Position numbers and translations under genes: made by a program. Under the pieces are notes generated by a model, which saw only the letters and a list, made by a program, of their open reading frames with translations, was not told where the DNA came from and did not search any database. This document shows positions 33,892 through 47,068 of a DNA stretch of 64,000 nt, piece by piece. Within the stretch, counting starts at the first letter, position 1; each line of letters starts with the position of its first letter. This DNA is from Batillaria attramentaria (lineage: Eukaryota > Mollusca > Gastropoda > Batillariidae), in the NCBI GenBank assembly GCA_018292915.2, contig JACVVK020000214.1:1007501-1071500 (forward strand). The letters run 5' to 3'.

Positions 33892-34485
33892 TTTGTTGGT
33901 GTCTGTGACAGATAAAACCGGATGGTTGGGATGACCATAATCACAGTTTTCATACCAATAGGTCTTGAAAAAACATCCAAAGCAAAAATAAATGGTATCA
34001 TACATAATGCAGGGGAAAATATACATTTTTACTCTTTTACAATTACCGAGAAACGAAAAAAGTAAAACAGTCAGAGACAGACAACCATCCACCGTCGAAG
34101 TGACCAATGGACAATGAGAAAAAAAATCCCTTAAACGGCTTCAGTGACGAAGGTCCGAAACATCGCATTTCCCCATCATACAGTATTCACATTACCCAAG
34201 CCATCGTAACACTTGGATGGTGCACGTGCATGTCCCAGGAAAACTTCGAAGTCACTGTGGGTTTTACAATCTACTGGGCTGAAGGCATGTTGCAAAACGT
34301 AACTAACTCGATAAATACAATGTTACTATAATTATCAAACGTTTCAAAACGGAACAAGAGAAAGAAATGTGTCTTCCCTTTGTTGGGCGTTCAATAACGG
34401 ATATTCGGGGCACTTGTAGTTAGTCAAGCTATAAGTGTGTTATATTATGCTGTTATTCCCCATCAATCTGTGGGATACCGACGTG

Positions 34486-34548
34486 TATTTTGACCCAAGA
34501 CGCAATCAACCCTTCGCTTAAGGGTTGATTGTGTCTTGGATCAAAATA
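34486..34548. repeat. 29-bp-arm hairpin beside the solo LTR
   Basis: Arms 34486-34514 and 34520-34548 are inverted copies with two mismatches and a 5-nt loop. Confidence 0.85.
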
Positions 34549-34558
34549 CGAGTCAGTA

Positions 34559-35653
34559 TGTGGCAGAGTGTATGAAGTATGAATGTGGCAGAGTGACTGA
34601 AGAATGAATGAAGCAGAATGAATGAGCAGATGAGAGGAAGAGAGTTGGTGTTGTCTGGCAGTTGGTTTGTAGGCTGGTTGCCGTGCGGGGGTGTAAATAG
34701 TACACGATATACTTGATCACAGTTAGTGATAAGTTACAATAAATTATAAAAGTTAGTAACATAAAATGAATTGGTTCCTTTTAGTGACATGCATTCCAAG
34801 TGTAAATATTTCATTAGTAGTAAACATATTAGTAAATAGTGCAGAAAAAGTCTGTAGTTAATTAGAAATATTCTTGTGTAAATATAACTATATGTTGGAT
34901 CAGTAACTAACTAGTAGTTAGTAAGTTTCATAGATATTGGTTTAGCCCAGGTTTCTAAAGGGACATGACCATACAGCCATAGTGGCCTGCAGTGTGTTTC
35001 CACGTGAGCTATAGTCACCCATTGTGACTACCTGGTATGTGTTCTGTATGAACTGTACTCATTTCTTGAAACTGGTTTTTGAGCTCAGTGCAGTCACTTT
35101 TTCACTGACTGTCAGCCTGCTATCACATGCTGTCCAGATTGTCCTGAGGCTGATCGCAAGTTTTCACCTTTATCACACTGATAAGGTACCGGATATTTTG
35201 TAGTCTCTTGTGTTGAAATTATCAGGATATTTTCTACTCTGTTGTAATGATTATTTTGTATTGTTTTGTATTGTTTCCCCACAATTGTAGATAGTATCTG
35301 TTGTCAGAGTTATAATCAGTGGTGGGACAACATTGCTGATTGTGGTTGCTCAGCGTGGAGAAATATATATTTTCTTAGTATCTACTATTTATCCTTGATA
35401 GTTCTGATGATAGTTTTATTACTGTTTCAGGGTGTACTTCGTACTCCGTACTTTGTACTACATACTTCATACTACAGTGTGTACCTTCATACATACGTAC
35501 GTGTCTCACTACGGAGACATACAGTTGCCTGTTGTAATAAAGAGCCCTGTACAAGCAAGCACGTTGCCTCGCTTCACTGGTTGACTGGCTGTTCACAGAG
35601 AACCACAGTGGTGTGGTGTTCATATATACCCCCTACGCACCCAACCCGTAACA
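34559..35653 (+). mobile_element. Probable solo LTR
   Basis: Starts TGTGGCAGAG and ends CCCGTAACA, with the 4-bp flank AGTA on both sides (34555-34558, 35654-35657). An AATAAA at about 35537 lies upstream of the presumed U5. No internal retrotransposon sequence adjoins. Confidence 0.45.
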
Positions 35654-36612
35654 AGTATACCACAGCTTGATTGGTGTAAATGCTTTATCATCCTTTTTGG
35701 GGCATATTTTGAACGTTTATCTTAGTAAAAACTGACAGTCGACAGCGGCTGCACATAGCAGACGAACGAGTTTGTACGTCGGCATAGCACGACGCGGACA
35801 GAATAAAGTGAGCCTTTTTATGCTGGTAAGACGGTGTCAATTCACTCAAGAACTCAAATCCATACAAAAACACAAGTTCTAAACTTCGACTAAAGACACA
35901 AACAAACATGCTAACGCTTTCAAGGAAATGTAAATTAACAAGCTCGAGGTGAATGCGAAACCGATCGAGCACAGCTCAGTCTGTTCACGCTTTGCACGAT
36001 TAGGGTTCGAGCGGGAGTCTTCACGAAACATGAAGCTTTGTGAGTGTTTATTCTAATATGTGTAGTACATGTAAACCGATATTAAAGTGTCCTTCCACCA
36101 ACAGCCACATTCTGTAACTTTATGCAAGATCAAACGATTCAAGAAGCTTCTGTTCAATCGGAGATCTAGACAACGAATCCGCTGCCATTCTCTACGCCGA
36201 TAGCAGACGATCGACTCAGTCGATTCTGTTCAGCTTTATGTCACAGGTTTTGGGTTTCCTAGCGTTGCTTTTGATTTGAGAGCTCAGCGTTTGATAGGTA
36301 AAGTCTGCTGCCGTCTCGAACTTGAGCAACGGTATTTGCGTCTGGCTTGCCACAGTCAGCCAAATCAGTAAACAGCATACATGTCGGTAAGACGCCAGCT
36401 TCGATTGAAGTTCTTGAGAATGGCTTTTGATAAGTTTTGGTTAAAACTGTCCGAAATTTGAGTAAGGAGTGCTTGCTAGGTACAGGATACTGTAGTTTTG
36501 TACTTGAACAACGAGTTTATAAAGTCCGAAACACCGATATGCCGAGTCAAAATGTTTCGTCGTCGATGGTGCTGACATAGGGAGCGAGTTCTCCCTCAGA
36601 GAGAGATCAAAG

Positions 36613-37082
36613 AACAAGGAGGAACGGCCCTGTCCTACAAAGTTGTTTCTCCAAACTTCATTTTATTTTGTCTATTTTGTTGTTATTGTTACCGGTTCTC
36701 CCCTCTCCAAGTTCTGCCAATGACACTAGATCCTCTACGACCTCGATCGATTAGCCACGTGACTGGGGGTGGGGCCGGGTGGGGGAAGAAGGGAGAGAGA
36801 GAGAGAGAGAGAGAGGCAGAGAGAGATTGTGGGTGGGTGGGTGTTTAGGAGTTTAACGTCCTTTTTCCACCACATAAGGGTGAAATCAAAGACGGGGCAA
36901 CGAGGAAAAGGCCAGCACAAATATTTGGCCCCAGCGGCCGGGATTCGAACTCTCGGCCCAAGCATTGAAAGTCCAACGCGCTACCATTCGGCCACCCTGG
37001 CTCCCCAGAGAGAGAGAGAGAGAGAGAGAGAGAGGTCAGTTCCGTGAACTAAACATTTGACGTCAGCCTCAGGCAGGTCGTC

Positions 37083-37119
<37 letters not shown>

Positions 37120-37999
37120 GTCAATTCCGTGAACTAAACTTTTGACGTCAGCCTCTAGCACTGAGATCGTCTGAGGATGCTTGTTTATGTCCTGTGATTT
37201 CCCTGTTGGCTTTGTGACTTCTCCGACTGAATTATTTTTCACATGAAATCTGGAAGATCTAGAGGGCTGATGAAATGTCGGAAGCAGTGACGATACTTGC
37301 AGATTTTGTCTGTGAACCAAACATTTGACGTCAGCCTCACGCTGCTCGTCTGACAGATGATACTTCTTCATATCTTGTGATTTCCTTGTTGCTTTTGTGA
37401 CTTCCGTGACTGAATTAATTTTGACATAAAATCTGAAAGATCTAGAGAGCTGATGAAACGTGGACTTAAGTGCCTTGGATTGTACTTACGAAGCTGCAAC
37501 ATTGGAACTTTTTGACCGGCGCTTCTCGCAGAAACGTGAAAAAATGTGTTTATCAAAAAGCTCTGTTATTCTTAATACTAAAGCTATCATAGGGTAGTAG
37601 TTCATGTCATATGTGCAGTTGTCACAAGTGACAAAAATACCGGAATGATGAGTAATTTGAAGGAGTCTTTTCATAGATATTTGGCCTTATATGCAAACCA
37701 CCCCTACCTCGGAAATATTTTTCTTACACAAAACCTGTCAGAGCTACAGAGCTGTGCTACGAAAACAGGCAGTATAATTGGATGATCTTCCCAATTTCAG
37801 AAAATGAAGCCATTTGAACATTTTTTTTCGAAAAAATTCGTAACATGACCGATTTTTTTAAATCGGTGATAACTGTTCTCAAAATGCGGCAGGATAAAAA
37901 TCGTGAAAGGTAGCTCTGGAGAATATGACTGCCCATTTTATCTCAAAGTAAAAAGCCATCCGGCGAGGTGGTTTAGCAGATAGCCATCATTACATCCGT

Positions 38000-38038
<39 letters not shown>

Positions 38039-38250
38039 TCACAACTCCCGCCAAAAAGAACGCAGCAGCATAGTGTGCACGTCAAGTGTCTATGACGCAG
38101 GTTTCGTTACGTCACTGTGTGCGTGAAAGTAAGTATTGTGTGGAGAAACGTCACAGTCTTGTTTTGTATCACTGAAACTTGCTGCTGCGCGTAGCAAAAT
38201 CTGCCCCGTCTCATAAAGTTGTTTCTCTATAGAGAAACAACTTAAAAAAA
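36613..38250 (+). mobile_element. Palindrome-tipped repeat, copy 2 (unsplit)
   Basis: Direct copy of 6505-7086 plus 11834-12882, uninterrupted at the CTCTAGCA site. It carries a SINE, (GA)n tracts, a (CA)n tract at 38001-38035, and the 28-nt palindrome at 38216-38243 followed by A's. No coding frame is seen. A terminal hairpin with no clear inverted ends recalls Helitron/Helentron derivatives, but this is not proven. Confidence 0.65.
36833..37006 (-). mobile_element. tRNA-derived SINE in the repeat
   Basis: Same family and position as 6752-6925. Confidence 0.8.
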
Positions 38251-41060
38251 GGCCGCTATGGATGACAAATAGTGTTATATATCAGAATACAAAATACAAC
38301 GTAAATGACGTCAAAATGTACATAGAAATACAAATTATTAAAACAAAATATTAAATACGAAATCATTACGTCAATAGAAGTGCTCTCTCTCTCCTTCTTT
38401 CTCTCTCTCTCTCTCTCCAACCCTTAGAAGCAGCAAACACGAGTATAATCAACGTTCAAAACTCCCATGAAGCCAAACTTAAATCAACTTCAGATAGAAA
38501 CCAATTCTGGTTTTTGTAGTGAGGTCACTGGCGCACAAACCCAAACTTACATGTTAGTAATTGAGTTAAAAATAAAATGCCACTGAAATTCCATACACTT
38601 AACTTCTTGTTCACTGTTTATGCCAGAATGAATAAAACGTGTTATAAGCACTGCATCAGCAAGTCCTTACATTACTTTTGTATTTTCACTCCAGATTGTT
38701 TATTTCATTTTTTTTCTAGTGACTATGAGTATGACCTAGTCTTGATTACACATCCCGCACCGGCTGGCATCACAATATACCGTCACACAGCACAACCAGA
38801 CTACCCTCTCCACTGACATAACTCATTTCATATCCTACAACTTCAGCTCACTTGCACTAACTTCAGACAACTATCATCTTGTACGTGCGCGGAATTACGT
38901 GCGCTGGTTGGTCCACTGCATTTCGCCAGTGCAGCCAAATGATTTGTTCGACCCCTACCCTACTAGTATGCGGAAGTAAGAAACTCGCTTACCGCATCAC
39001 GCTGCCCGTTTCCCTGTCCTGTGTGAACGGGACCTGCTTGGCTTAGCTCAAGTTATCCATTACCACGGGTTGAATAATGTTCAGCCTAGTTAGTGTTGTA
39101 CTCCCCCCCCCCACCCCACACACACACACACACACAACCTGCCCAACTGGACATTTCTCAAACATCTCAAACCCAGCTGACCTTTCATTCGCGCGGAATC
39201 ATACATAATTCTATGGACCAGCTAAACTGAGAGTCCCCGATTGCGCAGTGGTGCCGTCTGAGTCGAGCTCAGTGGCTGGCGGCAGGCCACCATATCGGTG
39301 GTGTCGGCTGAGGCAAGTAATCGCGGTGCGCGCTGCATAGACAGTGGTGGTGCGGCATCCACTAGGTAAATTCGTCCCCTGTCTACCCCTGGTCACGAGT
39401 TTCAACACAAACTGATAAAGTTACCTGTGGTCGGTGTGATCGTACTCAGCAGTAGGGAGCGGCTGGTGGTACCTGGTGACTGACTGAAAACTGTGACGTC
39501 GACTGACTGCGAACGGGGCCGACTCCGTCTGCTCAGTTTCCCGAACAGTGGTCTGTTTTCTGCACAGCTGGTGTGATTGGTTGGAGCGTGTACTTCAGCG
39601 TCAGTGTCGGGTTCTGTTACAGCGTACGCCTACACGACCGCCAGTCAGCATGTTGCCGTACTCGGCTGGTTGCTGGCGCGCTTTGCACAGTGTGCGAATT
39701 GACGCAGACAAGCGCACGGTACTCGACTGAGATAAATGTTCTTCCTGTAAAATCACAACAACAACTAAAGACGACTTCACACTGCAATGTAGTGAGGCCG
39801 GGAGAACAACAACAATACTCTTCGCGCCATGCCAACCATAAGCGACTTTGTTTTTGAACGAAGCAAGAGGCTGAGCCTCAGTTACAACCCAAACTCCTCA
39901 CTGAATTTCACGTGTCCCGCCATTTCAACTGAAGTGCTCTCTTCTACACCACCCTGGTGGCCTATCGCAACCACTGAGTGGTGGAAAACGAAATGTGGGA
40001 ATGAGGTTGGAATTGTTAGTAGGATAGCAGCCAAATTACACTATAAAATTGGCCCTAAAATGATAAGAAGCAATTACACCCGACCATGCCCACACAGACC
40101 CGGCCCAGTCCCAACTGATAATTATGGGGTCGATGGCAACGTTGCAAATTTACTAAGCTGTAAAACAGACGTACTTCGGGAAGACCACTGGCATTCTCGT
40201 TGTGAACTTTCACTCTGCAATCGTTTTCGTGTCACACGTTTCGCCAGGGAAATCACTCACTCAAAAGAAAAAAATCCCTACAATTTCACTAACTCGAGTC
40301 TTTTGCCGTAAAGTTAACTTAAAACGAATATCGTCATGAAACTTTACTGATATGTGTTTCAACATAGCAATGCTAGGTGTGTTGGTCTAGCACGTCACAT
40401 TTAGGCTAAGTTGCAGCAGTTCTTCGTCAACAGCAAAACCGCGGTTAAACAGCGACATTCACACTGATTTGGACTACTTCAGCACAAATGTTGCCGTTTT
40501 TAGCGCGCGCGTCAGTCTCATGAAGTGGCGAAGCGGCGGTACTGAGCGGTAGTGTCGCTCGCTCTTTGGCGCATGAAGCGTTTTGAACGCCTACTGAGAG
40601 GGCAGACCTCCGTGTGACAGAACATGAATATTGGTATCGAATTTGGACTAACAGAGGTCTTGACACCGACGTGTCAGCAGCCGTTCACGGTTAACAGCTG
40701 ACAGGTCCGAGGAGATGATGGGACTGTGCGAGGCGAAGGGCCCTTAATTATAACTGACGTCCCTTTACCATAACTCACAGTAGAGACGTGAGCGCGCCTG
40801 TTTCCTGACAGTGGATGAGTTTACTCAGTGTGTATGAACGTCACATTCTGACGTCTTTGGGAGTTTAATATGTTTCAGTTCAACCCAGTTCAACTTCTGA
40901 ACTCTGTTTGTTTCTATTTTATTCCTATGATGGCAGTTGAATCAGGACACTGGACAGGCATAACACAATAATAAAGCAAACAAAGTTACTTATACTAAGA
41001 TATTAGGATCAGTTTAAGTCCGTTCTATCACCTACTTCACATCAGATCACATTATCATAT
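38250..41060. other. No gene identified
   Basis: Contains a 160-codon open frame (39829-40311, + strand) with no motif or splice context that I recognise, and a C/CA run near 39103-39135. Protein-coding status is unsupported. Confidence 0.4.
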
Positions 41061-41355
41061 ATGACGTATCAACAGTTACATGAAATGATCACAATCATAC
41101 ATGCATCACATTTCATCAATCACACAACATCACAAAAATACAACACGTCTTATAAATACAAATGGTATAAATGGTGGTGTTTGTCTGCATGTGGCCGGCT
41201 GTCTTTTGTTGCATCTGAATTTATGCAGCAAAGGGCCCATTACGTACATCCCACAGTTGAATTTATGCAGCAAAAATTTTATGTTCCCTGTATGTATCTA
41301 TGTCTGCATCTACAATCTGTGTCACACAGAAAAACATCAATATCCCCCCCCCCCT

Positions 41356-41358
<3 letters not shown>

Positions 41359-41423
<65 letters not shown>
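41359..41423. repeat. (CA)n microsatellite
   Basis: Long uninterrupted CA tract after a C-run. Confidence 0.95.
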
Positions 41424-41426
<3 letters not shown>

Positions 41427-41617
41427 GCTGGTTACTGTAGACATGTTACACAGTACAATGTCAGCTTCAGTTGCTCTATCATGTTTTAACTAGGTTTGAA
41501 TTTCATTCAAATAAAGCATGGTATGGAGTCCACTGGCTTGGGAACTTATCCAGGGAAACTGATATGATGTGTCTGTATTTTTCAACATCCAGTCTGTGTT
41601 TGACAATATATATCGTG

Positions 41618-41700
41618 CCGTCGTCACGGATAAGTCAAACTTCGGATACGTCGAAGAAAAATCTATTTCCTCTGCGAATTCGACTTAAGCGTGTTCCACT
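41618..41700 (+). mobile_element. pogo/Tigger-like end fragment
   Basis: CACGGATAAGTCAAACTTCGG through the complement of CAGTGGAACACGCTTAAG, followed by TA. It matches the right end of copy 3. The left part is missing. Confidence 0.7.
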
Positions 41701-42132
41701 GTATACGTTTTCATTACGTTTGGTATGATTGTGTATGCAGGGCGAGTCAGCCGGTGTCATGAACCTTCTAGCGTGTCCGAGTTCATGAATACTCACACAC
41801 ACAAGCATACACTCATACACTCGCATTTTACACGCACCAGCACATACAAACAAGACGCTCGCACTCAGTCGTACACTTTACACGAGAACAATGAACATTT
41901 TTCCACATTTACTACGGCTAGCTACTAGTAGCACGAACAGAAGAATAACCTCTCAAAAACAAACAACTCAACACAACACCTTCATCTCAGAGAATCTTTT
42001 AATACATCATCTTAGCTTTCAAATCATGTAAACAAAATCAATAACAACGGAATTTCATTCGCGCAGCAAGCGTCCAAAGTACCCACCCCCCATTTCAAAA
42101 GTTGCAAGGAACGTCGTTCGGCTTATCAAAGT

Positions 42133-43162
42133 TCAATAACTGGTGTGACCACCCCGCGCAGCAAGGCATTCGCCAATTCTTGATCGCATGGAATGGACGT
42201 GGTTCTGGAGCACCTGTTGAGGGATTGCCATCCACTCCTGCTGCAAGAACCGGAAGAGTTGGGCACCATCAACAGGTTGGGGGTGATTGTCCATGACCCG
42301 GCGCCCAAGAATGTCCCACAGATGTTCTATGGGCGCCAGATCGGGAGATCGGGCAGGCCAATCCAATCGGACAACCTGCTGATGCTGCATCTCATCCCTG
42401 ACCACCCTGGCGCGGTGAGGCGTCGCGTTGTCCTCTTGTAGAGTTGCTCCTGGACCCATGGCACGCAGGGTAGGGATGATTCGAGGCCTCGGGATTTCAT
42501 CTCTGTACCTTATTCCGGTTAGGTTGCCCCTGATCTGGTACAGGGGGGGTTCTCCCTCTCTCGTGGAAGCCAGCCCAGACCATGACTGAGCCCCCGCCGT
42601 AGCGATCGTGCTCCTGGACGCAGGCGTCTATGAATCTCTCGCCTAGTCGTCTCCAGACACGTTTGCGGCCATCACAGTGCGACAGAGTGAAGCGAGATTC
42701 GTCTGTGAAGAGTACCGTGCCCCACTGATGTCGATTCCAACGCTGATGGTTGCGGCAGAACGCCATGCGGGCACGGCGATGACGTGGCGTAAGGGGCAGA
42801 CGGACAACAGCTTTCCTTGAGTGAAGGTTCACAGCATGCAAACGGCGGCTCACAGTCCTGCGGCTTACAGTGACGTTAGCAGCGGCTCTGAGGTTGCCGA
42901 TCAACGCCCTGCGGGTGATGGTGCGGTTGCGGAGGGTTAGGAGCTGGAGGTACCGATCATCGCGTCGATTGGTGCATCTCGGACGTCCAGACCGAGGACG
43001 CTCATCAGCACTTCCAGTGGTCTGGAAGCAGGCCTGGAGCCGTTGAATGACAGAGTGACTCACTCTTAGCCGTCTGGAGACTTCACGGCCGGAAACGCCG
43101 CCATGGAGCTATCCCAGCGCCCTTCCGCGATCCAGTGTTGAGAGTTTCGTTCTTGGAGGCAT
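42133..43162 (-). pseudogene. Tc1/mariner transposase, decayed
   Basis: The minus strand reads MPPRTKLSTLDRGRALG, then an in-frame TAG (43109-43111), then LHGGVSGREVSRRLRVS, a helix-turn-helix, and DERPRSGRPR. The catalytic residues are present: FTDESRF, EDNATPH and SPDLAPIEHLWD, with 34 residues between the second Asp and the Glu (DD34E, Tc1 type). A 7-base G run at 42543-42549 (C on the coding strand) shifts the frame after ERGRTP. One stop and one frameshift make it inactive but young-looking. Terminal repeats were not located with confidence. Confidence 0.85.
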
Positions 43163-43329
43163 GGTTATTGAGAGCCCCAGTGCCCGCCCCTAAATACCCA
43201 TTCGAGTGCACCTTTTGGTGAGCAGTGTTCAGTATAGCCATGGCCTTCACGTGCAACAAACCTGAAATCTGCAGCAATACTGCTGCCTCAGATAAAGCTG
43301 ACGAAAGGCACAGTGAAAATCTCGTCATT

Positions 43330-44480
43330 TTACATTTTCACTTCCTCTGAAAACAATGTTGCTGAACAGCAATGCTTGCAAAACAGGGTCAGGCACGTGG
43401 ACCGGTGTGTAAGGTTGCCAAAAAACCCAAGCTTGACATTTTTTCATCATTTTGTATTGGCAAAAAAAATAACGTAAAATATGCAGATTTCTGAGGCCGG
43501 CCCTTAACTTTCGCCCTGCAGTATATTTGCCACTGGCATAACGGATGACAGTCCTGGGGCTTGACCATAGTCGAGGTAGCGCTGAACCTCCTACGTAGCG
43601 TTGTGGAGCCACAGCCGGACGCCAGCTCTTGCAGCTTGAGAGCCTTGGGCCTTACACCGCTGCGCTCAGCCAGACACCCATCTTGCAGGCGTGTCTTGGC
43701 CCCTGCCCATGTCCCAGACCGCTTTCAACGGACTTTAGTCGGGTCCCATTGGGGCAGTTGCTTCTGCTCGGGGCGGCCGGGGGGGGGGGGGATATTAGCG
43801 TGTTTGCCCAGTGATTTTGTGTGTGGCGATTTAGGGAGGTTACTGGTCCATTTTGGACTGCTGTTTGAAATCCTTGATGGTTACTTGATAATCATGTACA
43901 ACATCAGATGCGAAGTTGAAAGACATTCTGTAAACGTTTTAATTTTTTCTTCCCGTGTGGGGAGAACTTTGATGAAGCATGCAGTGTACGTTCATATGGT
44001 TGTACTCTGTCAATCTCTTGCGGGTTCACCTTGGTATGTCTAATCAGTATTTCCTTCAAGTTTGCAGGGCATGCGAACTCGTTATATATGTATACCTGTG
44101 TATGTTTTTATTTCCCCTCTTGCTGTTGTTGTTGTTGTTTAGTTTTTATCGGAGACACTGTAGGGTGTCAACATGTGCGTAGTACAAGTTTACCGTCTCG
44201 CAGGAATGTTGTCAATCAGGATTCTGTGGCTAGTCAGGGTACGCCTGCTAGCGTGATAACTGGAGTGAAGACAATGACCGTACAATTTCCTTCAGTGGTG
44301 GTTAGGTTGTTTCTTATTGTCTTAGCGGGCCAGCCCGGCACGTGTGTGACAAAAGTTCTGTTTCTTTCCTTGTTCGGGGAAGCCGGCACAAATATTCTTG
44401 AACATAGCTAGGTTTGATTGTGATTTCTGTAGTTCTCCGCCATAGCACCTATCCTATTCACTGCTACTACTGAAAGATGT
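43330..44480. other. No gene identified
   Basis: The right flank of the Tc1 copy (a possible inverted end near GGCCGGCCCTTAACTTTCGC at about 43496) and unique-looking sequence. No supported exon. Confidence 0.4.
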
Positions 44481-44499
44481 TCACGAATGGACACCAAGC

Positions 44500-44668
44500 C
44501 GCTGCTCTCTCCACTACTCCTGGTAGAGCGTTGGACTCTTAATCCTCGGGTCGCGAGTTCGAATCCTGGCTGGGGCCGAATATTTATGCTGGCCTTCTTT
44601 TCTCGTTGCCTCGTCCTTGATATCACCCATACGTGGTGGAAAAGAACGTTAAACTCCCAAAAAGCACC
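44500..44668 (+). mobile_element. tRNA-derived SINE
   Basis: TGGTAGAGCGTTGGACTC, GAGTTCGAATCCTGG and the tail GGAAAAGAACGTTAAACTCC identify the family of 2242, plus orientation. Confidence 0.8.
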
Positions 44669-45225
44669 CACGCTTACATGCGTTTTCAGTTTCACACGCT
44701 TCTGTCACAGTATCCCTCTGTTTCGGTCTTACACTGTAGGCTTGAATTTCCCCAGCTGTCCTGGGTCTTCTTACGCTTTGCTGACCGTTTTCCTTTGTTG
44801 ACCATACTGTTGATTGTTGTCTGCCAGGCAAATTCTGTTCAAGGGCAAAATTGATTTTCAGTTTCGGTGTTTACATCTGATTCACTTGGCAGAGGTTTTT
44901 CTTCACTATGGTGATGTCAGTCACCTAGCGAATAACATGGTGTAGCTCTTGCCACTCAACGCTTGCTAGTTAGCAAGAAATTAGTAATTAGTAGGTAGAG
45001 CGACTACACATGTATATGAACGCATTGTGAGCGGTGCGCACACCCCATAATTGAAATTTTCAGTGAAAACGCGAGTTGAAAAGATGCAAAGTATTCAAGT
45101 AAGCCTAACATATACGTCAGGAAAGTTTAAGTGACAACTTACATGATTAGTTCGAGTGGTTTACTACAAAAGCAACCACGAGATGCCCAATGATCCCGCA
45201 TACAGCAGACCAAAAAGGCGGCTGG

Positions 45226-45285
45226 GTGCTTGGGAGTTTAACGTCCTTTTAAGCTACATACGGGTGATATCAAAGATGAGTTGTC
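45226..45285 (-). mobile_element. Truncated SINE tail
   Basis: Only the 3' portion (GGGAGTTTAACGTCCTTTT and GGGTGATATCAAAGA) remains. Confidence 0.6.
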
Positions 45286-45472
45286 CCCCGTAGGAGGTTT
45301 GTGCTCTGCCACGAAAAATGCGTGCTTGTTGCACAACTCATGCAGGCAATTATCTCGAATCAGGCTGAAAATGTACTGTGCTGGTGAATGCGACAGTTTT
45401 CATCGATTCTGTGCACACTGTGAAATAACAAGTAGATAGTGAAATGGACATTTAATGTACGCCGGGTTTTTT

Positions 45473-47068
45473 TTAGTATCTTCCTCCTGTGGCGGAAGCT
45501 GTTAATTGCCGCATTATCTCTCAGAAACATTTTCTCATCCAATACGGAAGAATTTCCATTAGAAAGTCACGAACCCATGCTGCTTCAATTCAATTCAATT
45601 CAATTCAATTCAATAAATCTTAATTGTCCCAAAAGGGCAATTTGTTTTGCGGCTGTAAAATACATTACCTATAATGAAAGTAAAAATAAAAGTAAAACAA
45701 GACAGGGTATTAAACTGGATTAAATTAATTAAACGGTAAGTAAAAACAACAGCATTTTTCGTTATATATCACAAATATCACAATATATCGATATTCCGAT
45801 ATCACAAATCCTCACTCAGTCCCTCCCTCCCCCACCCCCCTGCTCCTCTCTTCCAAAGCACAGCCACCACACCCTCATGCACGCACCCAAGCACACATTT
45901 AGTACGCACTAAACATCCACAAACTAACCACACACACAGTAAACACAAAAAACACATAATTTACGAACCAAACACTGGAGCTGAAACTGTGCCCTACAAG
46001 TCAGAATTAACCAGGATGATTGCATTTGCAACAAATGACTGACGGTATCTCACTGTTTTAACTTTTGGCATTCTAAACCGCCGTCCAGATGGTAGCAGGA
46101 CAAACTCAGAATGAAGTGGGTGCTGAACATCATTTAAAATTGTTGTAAACTTCCGTCTTGTCTGCCTTTGATACAAATCGGCGAGACAGAGCTGCTGTAC
46201 CCCTGTGATTTTACTGCAGATATTGACAATTCTTTGTAGTTTGTTCTTTTGTTTCACATTTGCATTACCGAACCAGCAGACCAACGAAAAAGCCAAAACA
46301 CTCTCAATGAAAGCCCTGTAAAACAGTGTCAGAACAGTGTTATCAACTCTAAAATGTCTGAGCTTTCTGAGAAAGTACAGGCGCTGGTGTGCCTTTTTAC
46401 ATACAACATCAGAGTTTTCCTCCCATCCCAGCTTGTTGTCAATAACTGTGCCTAGGTATCTATATTTATTTACAATCTCCACAGCTTTTCCTGAAATGAG
46501 AGTGGGCTGAGGCAATGGTGATCTTTTTCTGAAATCAATACACATGTCCTTGGTTTTATCAATGTTGAGTTGGAGGAAAGCATTTTGACACCAGTCCACA
46601 AAGTCATCAACAACAGGACCATGTCCAGCATCATTGTCATGAAGAAGACTAACAATAGCAGAGTCATCAGAAAATTTGAGAATGTAACGCTTGTGTTTAG
46701 TTTTAGTGTTTCATGGAGCGATTAATCGTACGTAGTTAAGTGAAGCCTAGAAAGGACGGAAAAGTAAAATTCCAAATCGCGAAGAAATTAACAGTTTTAT
46801 GCATCGCCTTTTGTCTGATGGTGTCTTCCTGTTACTGCCAGAGTGGAACTCCATGTAAGTGCACTTTCAGAATTCATGAGTCAAGAAATCGATTCATTTA
46901 TCGGTGGGCAGACGCGTTACGTCTGCGCTGTAAAACTGTTTTCTTTCGTAAGAAGATTTAGTTTTGTAAGGAGCCAGAATATTGCAATATATATTTAAGC
47001 ATTGCCATTGGACTATTTGTATGCTTTACGGTTGATGTGCTTGCTTGCGCGCGTGAAGGACGTGTTTG
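45473..47068 (+). pseudogene. Duplicate of gene A 5' region, without start codon
   Basis: 45473-45595 and 46689-47068 together match gene A from about 121 to 545: upstream region, exon 1 and the start of intron 1. A LINE occupies the gap. The exon-1 equivalent (46776-46854) still encodes KKLTVLCIAFCLMVSSCYCQ and ends at GTAAGT. However, the ATG has become ATC, and an in-frame TAA (46737-46739) lies upstream. It cannot start translation unless spliced to an upstream exon. Confidence 0.75.
45596..46688 (-). mobile_element. 5'-truncated LINE with FSDD and (CAATT)n tail
   Basis: The minus frame begins inside the RT at YILKFSDDSAIVSLLHD, then VDWCQNAFLQLNIDKTKDMC, YRYLGTVIDNKLGW and LLPSGRRFRMP, ending at 45994. 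The 3' UTR ends GGGACAATTAAGATTTATTG followed by (AATTG)n. The style is CR1/Rex1-Babar (from memory). It is flanked by GCTT at 45592-45595 and 46689-46692. The 5' truncation point is a few codons before the catalytic FSDD box. Confidence 0.75.

Noticed and set aside
39829..40311. 160-codon open frame as a gene
   Set aside because: It has no recognisable motif, signal, splice sites or paralogue in the window; length alone is weak evidence.
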